29,814 bases of DNA from a virus. The stretch spans positions 1-29,814 of IMG/VR virus record IMGVR_UViG_3300031566_000259; one strand, 5' to 3'. A model generated the notes under the pieces. It did no database searches, had not been told where the DNA came from, and saw only the letters and a program-made list of their open reading frames with translations. This document shows positions 1 to 8,500 of this stretch, in pieces. Each line of letters starts with the position of its first letter. The first letter of the stretch is position 1. The position numbers and the translations under genes are program-made.

Positions 1-330
1 GAGGCTCAAACAATTGTAGCAGATGCATCTAAAGCTGCTAGACGAGATTATATGGGTGGAAACGCAAACGCATTTGGAACTGCTCCAACTCCGATACTTG
101 AAGGACAGTTTAATCAATTTACACCTGTTAATGATTTTAAAAGTATAGACACTTCATTAGATTTTAAGTCAAATTCAAACCCATTTTTAAATCCATCAGG
201 AATGAAAAATTTCTTCCCAGGTCTTGATACTAAAAATATCTTTAACACAGACTATACAAGTATGAAAAATAACCAGGTTTATGATGATTTTATGAAAACG
301 TTTGAATATCAACAAGGAAGAGGGATATAA
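1..330 (+). CDS. 3' end of a virion-associated protein, cut by window edge
   Basis: The frame is open from the first base of the window, so the gene starts upstream; the first internal ATG (position 52) is not a convincing start because the residues before it continue the same Ala-rich helix. About 109 residues are visible. They are rich in Asn, Phe, Gly and Pro, with repeated NPFLNP/FFPGLD-like turns and no hydrophobic segment or catalytic motif. The gene ends 18 bp before a 718-aa gene on the same strand and is two genes upstream of a giant ejection-type protein, so a structural or ejection role is likely from context only. The family is not recognised. Confidence 0.75.
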   Translation, partial: EAQTIVADASKAARRDYMGGNANAFGTAPTPILEGQFNQFTPVNDFKSIDTSLDFKSNSNPFLNPSGMKNFFPGLDTKNIFNTDYTSMKNNQVYDDFMKTFEYQQGRGI

Positions 331-348
331 CAATATAATTAACAAGAT

Positions 349-2505
349 ATGGGTAGTGCATTAGACGCAGCTAAGTTTTCAATATCGCAGGGTTTTACAG
401 GTGTAAGTGACCCTTCGTCAACATTTTCAGCAATTGATAAAGGAATTAAGGACCTTACTGATTGGCAAACAAAAAGAAAAGAAGATAAGGAAAAGCTAGA
501 AACCGATACTGCTACAAAATATAGAGAAGCAGAAAAGCAAGCATATGAGAACTTACCTTCTGGTAAAAATGCTCAGGCTCAGATACTAAGTGGTTTAGAG
601 GAATATAAAGAAAGACTTTACACCAACATGAAGCTAGTTCAAAGAGGTGTTATAGGGGCTAATGATAATCTTATATTTAGAGAGAATGGTACTCAAAGTT
701 TTAACATTCTTTCAGACATAGTAAAAGATTACGACAAACAAAGAGAAGAATACATAAAAGGAGCTGAAGGATATATTGATGAGAAAACAGGGAAACTTGT
801 AGAACCAATATATGGTTCAGTAGCAGCTGCATTGCAAGATATGCAGACTCAGATAGGAAACCCTGATTTTACAAAACTTGGATTTGATTCAAAAGGGAAT
901 GGTATTATTACTTTTTATGAAACAAAAATAAATGAACAAACTAGCACTAGAGAGCTTGTTCTTGATAAGAATGGAAATCCTATTCCTCAAAAGGGATTAG
1001 ATGGGGTTAACTTAATAGCCTACAAAAATGGACGTAACCAAACTGCATTAAGAGTTAACTTAGACCAGAGAACTAGAGACTTGGTTGGAAAAGACAGTCT
1101 TTTAGGTAAAGAATACCAAACAATGATATCTCAGGGCGGCATGGTAGGTGTTGTTATAGATGATATTCGTGGTAAAGATGGTGAACAAGTTAAGGCTTTA
1201 ATTACTAATGCAGCAGGTAATTTAATTACTAATGTCGCTGAAATGGCTAGTGTGTTATCTGATAATGGAGATACTCCATCACAAGTTTTAAATGATAGAA
1301 TGTGGGGTGAGGCAAAGAGAAATGGTGCTGACATGGATGAAAAAATACCATACAGCTATGTTGATCTTAAGACTGGTGAGATAAAAACTGATGGCCTAAA
1401 GAGTAAGTATATCAAGCTAAAGACAGCTAATAACAATCAAATGGTTCCTATACTTAGTGAAGAAGATAAGTTAGCTGCCAAAAGGATAGCTCAATTTTCT
1501 GTATACAACTCATTAGAAAGAGGAATTAGTGGTGGCGCTCAGTATAGACCTTCTTCAGATCCAATAGGCGCCAAGCAAGACAAAAGAAATATACAATCAG
1601 GGGTAGACCTGTTAAAGAAAATAAATCAATATACTTCAGGAACCCAAGAAGAGGTTACTGGGGCTGGAGAAGGCCTTAATATATCCTCTGACCTAAAGTA
1701 CCGTTCTGTAAAAGACAAAGTTGAGAAAATTAATGGAGAAAATGTTGTAGTTGGCTTAGACCTTGTGTTAGTAAATAAAGATGAGTCAACAACCCCTGTT
1801 AATATTCCATACTATACTAAAAATAAAGAAGGAAAATTTGTAAAAAGACCTTATGTGGATATATTAGAAAACAAGTACGATGCGTTTAAAAAACAGGGCG
1901 CTCCAGATTTTGGTACAGTACTTGAGCTTGCTAAATCCCAAGGCATAGACTTAAATAAGACTTTATCTTCAGCTGATAGAAAGAGAGAAAGAGAGGTTGT
2001 AAGAAAGGTTGAGGTAACAGAGATTCCAATTATAACACCTACTACCGCTTTAGATACTAAAGGAAGTACTGCTGTTGATTCTACCTTAAACTCTAGAATT
2101 TATAAAGATATTGAAGGTAATTGGTTTAAAAGTAGCGATAATTTAACAGAACAAGGGCCAGAATTGGCACTGCAACTAACTAGTAGCTTTGGACAGATGG
2201 CAGAAAAGCAAGGAGCGAATCAAGGCTCTGATGTAAAGTTTGAGTTTGACCAAGAAAAAGGAACTATAAAGGTAGTAGTTAATAATCAAGTAGTGTCAGA
2301 AGAGAAAATTACTGGAAATGATGAAAGTCTAAAAGTAGCTGTTTCAACTTTATTAAATGAGGCAGCAGAAAAAGGACTTCCTTCAAGAAAAGCAGGTAGT
2401 AAGGAAGTTTCAAGTATAAACAAAAAAATTAGAACTATTGCTCAGATTATTAAAGAAGATAATGTAACTCCAGCACAAGCACTTGTAATATTTAACGCAC
2501 AATAA
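349..2505 (+). CDS. 718-aa probable internal virion/ejection protein
   Basis: A complete gene starting with MGSALDAAKF; the next gene starts 2 bp after its stop, so the two are surely cotranscribed. Residues about 35-100 are a charged Lys/Glu/Gln-rich helical stretch, probably coiled coil. The middle is mixed alpha/beta, and residues about 590-718 form a second soluble region ending in a small helical domain. There is no signal peptide, membrane segment or recognisable catalytic motif. The position between a structural-gene end and a 2641-aa giant protein matches the ejection (internal virion) protein block of podovirus-like phages of Bacteroidota. The function is inferred from context; the family is not recognised. 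Confidence 0.8.
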   Translation: MGSALDAAKFSISQGFTGVSDPSSTFSAIDKGIKDLTDWQTKRKEDKEKLETDTATKYREAEKQAYENLPSGKNAQAQILSGLEEYKERLYTNMKLVQRGVIGANDNLIFRENGTQSFNILSDIVKDYDKQREEYIKGAEGYIDEKTGKLVEPIYGSVAAALQDMQTQIGNPDFTKLGFDSKGNGIITFYETKINEQTSTRELVLDKNGNPIPQKGLDGVNLIAYKNGRNQTALRVNLDQRTRDLVGKDSLLGKEYQTMISQGGMVGVVIDDIRGKDGEQVKALITNAAGNLITNVAEMASVLSDNGDTPSQVLNDRMWGEAKRNGADMDEKIPYSYVDLKTGEIKTDGLKSKYIKLKTANNNQMVPILSEEDKLAAKRIAQFSVYNSLERGISGGAQYRPSSDPIGAKQDKRNIQSGVDLLKKINQYTSGTQEEVTGAGEGLNISSDLKYRSVKDKVEKINGENVVVGLDLVLVNKDESTTPVNIPYYTKNKEGKFVKRPYVDILENKYDAFKKQGAPDFGTVLELAKSQGIDLNKTLSSADRKREREVVRKVEVTEIPIITPTTALDTKGSTAVDSTLNSRIYKDIEGNWFKSSDNLTEQGPELALQLTSSFGQMAEKQGANQGSDVKFEFDQEKGTIKVVVNNQVVSEEKITGNDESLKVAVSTLLNEAAEKGLPSRKAGSKEVSSINKKIRTIAQIIKEDNVTPAQALVIFNAQ

Positions 2506-2507
2506 TT

Positions 2508-5500
2508 ATGTTTGAAATTGAAGATTTATTTGGATTAACTATTGATGGAGCTTTTTCATCATTAGAAGAATTTAAAAGTTTTGCAAAAGAAGTTGATACT
2601 TCAACCTTGTTTTCTGTAATTACGCCAGGTGCTTTTAAAGATTTACAAGAATTTCAATCTTCTTTAACTGAAAAAAAAAATCAAGTCGATACTCCTTCAG
2701 ATGGTCAAGAGGAAGTTACGGAATCTATTACAGAGATTCCAACAGAACCTGGCTCTTTGGATTCTTCGCAGGAAAACGTTGAGATACCTGTAAACCCTTT
2801 AATAAAAGATGATACTGAACTTTTAATTCCTGAAGCACCGTCTAGGTCAGGTACACTTAAAAATGAAGACGGAAGTGTATCTACTCATAAAATGAAGACC
2901 GAAACCGATGGTCAAGGTAATTGGTTTTCATTCCCTACAGTATTTCAAAATGAAGACGGAAGTTTTGTTGACATGTCTGAGCAGGCAAAACAAAACTGGG
3001 AGCCTGTATATGAAGAAGCTAAGAAAAGAGGTGAAGTTATAGAGTTTGGTAAAGATGAAAAATCAGCATTAGCATATGGAAAAGGAAGCTGGAAACCTAA
3101 ATCGAGTGTCTCCACAATAGAGTTAATAGAAACAGATGGTGTATTAACAGATTTGACTAGCAACTTGCTAGATGGTTTATTAGAAAAAAGAACTCTAGCA
3201 GTAAAGAAAAATAAAGAAAGAGAGGCTAAATTAAGTCAGGCTCCCTCTATGTACAGGTCTATGCTTGGAGATGACTTTGAGGCAAAAGACGATGATTCTT
3301 TATTACAAATAGACGAAGTTTTAAAAGAAAAAATATTAAATGACTTTAACATTAAAAAAGCACTAGAGAACGAAATTATAGACTTATCTATAATAGATGG
3401 AGCTTTAAAGGGAAATGAAAATGATATCGCTACCTTAAGAAATCTAGGGGTAAAATCATCTAAAGAAACACAACAAGAAATAGATGAAGGTGATTTAAAT
3501 AATCCATACAAGTACGAAGGGAAAACCAATATAATAACTCCTGACCAAGTAGAGGGTTCTTCGGTTAATTCTATGTACAACACAAGTAGTCTTCTTGAAA
3601 TAGAAGGAATGAATATCTTAGATCTTGATGGATATTTAAATGAAAAAGAATATAAAAATCAATACCTAGAATTTGTAGAAAAAGGAATAGTCTCTTCAGA
3701 CCAAGAAGATTACAACTACACTACAGGATATAGCCCAGCACTTGCATCAGAAAGAATAAGACTTGAATACTTAACGAACTACGTAAACAATCAAGTAGAA
3801 AGAAATGTAAAGTCACAAATATTAAACTACCAACTAGAAAACGATGGTAAACTACCTTATCTTGATGGAGTAGAATTAGATTTTACCTCTGGTATAAACG
3901 AACAACAATTAACAGCGTACATTCAGGAACAATTTCCGTTAATGACATCAAAGCTAAAAGAGCAAGATGCCAAAAACCAAGAATTGTATCAGGCTATGAA
4001 AAATGGTGAGTCTCGTGGAGGAACACAAGCTATTAAACAGGGTTGGAGATCAGTAGAAGACAGAATAAATAATTTCTCTTCTGCTACATATGATTTTGTT
4101 GGAGCTGATGATGTGTCTAATCAAATTAGAATGGCCCAAGCTGAAACAGAATTAGATAGAGGTGATTTTTTAAGATACACTTTTGCTAGTGGAAAAGAAG
4201 CAGATGTTGATGGTACAGTTTATCTTGTAGATGGTGAAGATCAAATATATGACACTGAGTTAAACCTTAGAGTAACTAACGTTATTACAGAGCAAGAAGC
4301 AAAAAAAATTAGAAAAGCAGTTGCTACAGATGGTGTAGAAGGGAGAACTTTCAGTAAAGCAGGTGCTGCCATAACAACAGCTGGTATCGCCTCAGACATG
4401 ATTCTTCAAATAGCTTTAACTCGTAAAGTTGGGGTTGCTGGACAAGGAGCTAGTGCTTTTTTATCTGCCTTTGACAGAGGTAGTAAGATTGTAAATATAA
4501 TGAGTAAAGTACCAATGAAAGCAACTACAGCGTCTGCTATGATTGCTCAAGGAACATTATTTTCTACAAACTTAGCGGAGCAAACAAGAAGACAAGCCTT
4601 AAGTAATGGGCTATCTGTTTCTCAAGCTGAAGAGCTTTCTAGTATTGCTGGTATTCAGGGATTTGCTTTAGGCTCATTAACAGCTCCTATATCAACACAG
4701 ACATATGCCATGGATAAAATCTTTGGTAAAGCAGCCAAAGACAAAATAGTAAAAGGTGCGGCAGAAGCTTACGTAAAAAATGGAAGACAAGGCGCTATAA
4801 ACTTTTGGACAAAAGTAAATAACAAGGCTCTAGAATATGTTAAGAAAACTCCTTTATATGGAAAAGAAGGGGCAAAAGAAGTTGTTCAAGAAAATGTTCA
4901 GCAATCAGGTCAAGCTTTTGTTATTGGTGAAAACATTAATGAGGCGGCAGGTAGAGAGATAATGAACGATACCATAACTGGGGATCAATTTATTAATACA
5001 ACAATACTTTCTTTAGCAGCGGGTTTTATGATGCCAATTGCAGGAGATGTTACTGCTGATGTAAAAACAAACTTTAATAAAAGATTTAGACCAGGCGTTG
5101 CTGCAATTGACAGAATGGAGGCCTTATACACTCTTTCAAAAGACGTAGACAAAACAACACAGCTTCTTAATAGCCAAGTAACAAAAGGAGTTTACACAGA
5201 AGAGCAAGTAGCTCAAATGTTAGAAAGTATCAATATTTACAGAAGTACTATAAATTTAATTCCATCTAATTTAAGTTCTGAAACAGCATTAAGCGTAATG
5301 CAAGATATAGACGCTATAAAAAAATTAGAAAATAAAACTATAAAACCTTCAGAAGATTATTTTAATGATAACACAAAAATAGAAGAACAAATACAAGCCT
5401 TAAGAAACAACATAATAACAAAAACTAATTTTGATAATTTATCAAACAAGGGCAAAAGAAAATACAAGGAAGAGGCTGGTAGACAATTATTTAATGAGGC

Positions 5501-8500
5501 AAGAGAAAGGGGTGAGCAAATAATTGAAATAGATAACGACCAAATTACTGAAAGAGCTATTCAAAATTTTCAAAACACTATTAAAGATGCAGCTGCACTT
5601 GCATCAGAAAAAAGTTCTGAGCCACAAGCATCACCTGATGTTGAGGAAAAAGAGCGTTTTGTTACCGATAAACAAGCAGAAAAAGTAAACGACTTAATAA
5701 ATAGACCTGTCACTCTTACTAAGCTAGGTGGATCTAAGCTAGATACGCCAATAGAAGGCGACATGTATGTAGATGGACAACAAGTTGTAGTTGAGGATTC
5801 TGAAGGAAATATAATAGAGATTGGTAACGTAGATGAAATTTCAAATCAAACTTTAGAAGAAATAGGCTTAGAGCAGCAAGTTTCTAATGTTAAGACAGAT
5901 AACGAAGGAAACCTTCAGGTTTTTGATGATGTACTTGTACCAGACAAAGGGGGTATAAAAAGAAATAAAAGAGGTGATGTATCAAGAGTTGTATTAAGAA
6001 GTCCTGATGGAAGTAAAACGGTTACGCTAAGAGGTGTTAATGCTGAAGAAGCTGCATATCAAATATTATTAAACGAAGCACAATCTCCTGAACAAGAACA
6101 AAAAATTAACGAATTACTAGAAAATGATGAAGAATTCCAAAACGAACTTAGACAAGTTGAAAACAATGTCGAAGCAGAAACAAATCAAGATACTCAGCAG
6201 ACTTCTGAGCAATCCAGTACCACAGAAAAAAGAACAGAAGAAGAAGTAACTAAACAAAAAGAAGATGCCATTTCAAAGCCAAGCACAAAGGAGCAAGTGC
6301 TACCAGATGCTCCAACAAGCACAGAAGGAGGGAAAGACTCCGAAGTGGAATTGCAACAAGTGGGAGAAGGAGACGTTGGACAAGTCACTCCCGACACGCA
6401 AGTCCAAGAAGGTGAAACGCAAACCGATAAGCCTAGCGACACGACTACGGAGACAGATGTTGAATTCTTAAAACCAAATGCCCCTGATTCAGCAGGTAGA
6501 TATGAAAACTATTCTTCTGACAAAGTAGAGGTTAATATTTCGGCTCAAAACGACCAAGGTCAACCTTCTACAGGGAAAAAGACTGATTATAGATTTGAGG
6601 TAAGAGTTAATACAAGTCAAGATGGTCAAATGACCAGAAGCAATGCTTTAACTAAAACCTTTAAAACATCTGCTGAGGCTAAAGCTTATGCAGAAAAAAT
6701 TGCAGCAAATGACGCAGCTAAAACTAAGAAGACAGATACTGAACAAGTAACACAACCTAGTGAGGTAGTTTATGAAATGAATAAGACTGACAAAAAGATT
6801 TGGTCTAAGGATTTTGAGATTATAGATAACAGGAATGGTTTAGAGCTTGGCAAAGACGCAGGGAAATGGGTTGTATATAATAGAGTTACTGGAGAATCAG
6901 TTGATGCTAAAAGCAAAAAAGATGCTAAAGATATTGTAAATAATGCCCCTGCTTATGCAGGAATATTTGGTGATGGAACAACGGTTGATTCTGAAATGAT
7001 TGTTACTCCTTCAACGGAAGGTATGAGTGTGAAAGGAAGTAAAAAAGCTCCTAAGATACTTGGAAATAAGCCTAAAATGGTAACTGTCAATGAGTACAAC
7101 GCCTTAAAAACTCAGATAAAATTAGAGGCTAGAGCAGCTAGAGAAGCGCAGCAAGATTTAAAGAAAAAGAGAAAAGCTGTAAATGAGTTAGTAAAGTTAT
7201 TCTCTGATGGGCGAAAGGGACAGTTTTCTCCAAAACAGCTTCAGGCTGTTATAAATAGAAGTGAGTCAACAAATTTCTATTCAAGAAAATCTGTTGATGA
7301 GTTTTTAGATTACATGGAAAAAGTATTTGATAATGCAGAGCATATTTCTAAAGAAAAAGAAGGCGTATCTATTAAGACTAAAATTAAAAACAAAATAAAT
7401 AAAGACACTGAAAATTCATTAAAGGTATCTGCAAAAGAATTTTTAAAATTAGATCCTAAAAAGGTTTCAGATATAGATGAGTATTTAAATTACGCCAATA
7501 CAGTATTAAATGGATTAGGTAAAACTAAGGTTGTTACAAAAAAGGGAGAGAAACAGTTTAAGGTTGCAGACCCTTTTAATATTCAGGATTTAAGGAATTA
7601 TACTATAAAGCAAAATAAAATACAAGCAGATAATAATTTAAAAAGCGCAAGAGAATATTTTACAGAGCTAACAGGTCTAGACTCTGATAAAATGACTATT
7701 GAGGAAATGCAAGACTTAATTAATAAAACCTCAGAAGTCCCAGCCTTAGATAAAGAAAAAATAGAAAAAAATAAAAAAGAAATCAAGAAAGCTTTGTTGG
7801 ATGCTATTGAAGATTCTAAAAGTGAATTGAACTCAAAGACTCAAACTTTAAACCTAAATGTAAATGACAAATCTGATTTAAAAGAACTTTTAGATTTAGA
7901 CATAAACAAATTAGATACCAAGAAAAAAATGGAGCTTCTAGATATATTGATTAATTTCAATGTGAATGGCTCTCTTGGAGGTGCAAAATCTTTTATAGCA
8001 AAAGCAAGAGGAAATGAAGAGATGGAGAATCTTGTTTCTAAAGGAATAAAAAGTGTTTCTTCAACTAACTCAGCAGGTAGAAGTAGAAATGACCAGCTAA
8101 CCTCATTACCTTTAGTTTTTGAATTAATGTTTAAAGGACAATCAAAGGCTCGTGAAGTTATGAACGCATTAGGATTTAATGATTTAATGTTTGGTTCTAA
8201 TAAAGCTAAAAAAGATATTGAGAAATCAATGAAAGAATATTCTGATGTTTTTGGTAAAATAAAAACTAGGAAGGGTAAATACTTTGATCAGTATAATACA
8301 ACTGAGAGAGGTATAATAGCTGAATTACTAAGAATTGAAGTTGACTCTGAGTTATCTGAACAACAACAATTTAATAATACTAAATCATTAATAAAACAAA
8401 CATATGAAGCGTATTTTAATACTGGTAATAAATTAGACAATGCTAATGGTAAAATTATTGAGGAGATATACAATAAATTAGTAGACAAATCCTCAAACAT

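Noticed and set aside
3236-8500. Antisense frames inside the giant gene (for example 3236-3583, 6194-6442, 8288-8500)
   Set aside because: Ser/Leu/Phe-rich products of reversed AT-rich codons, with no start context and no motif.
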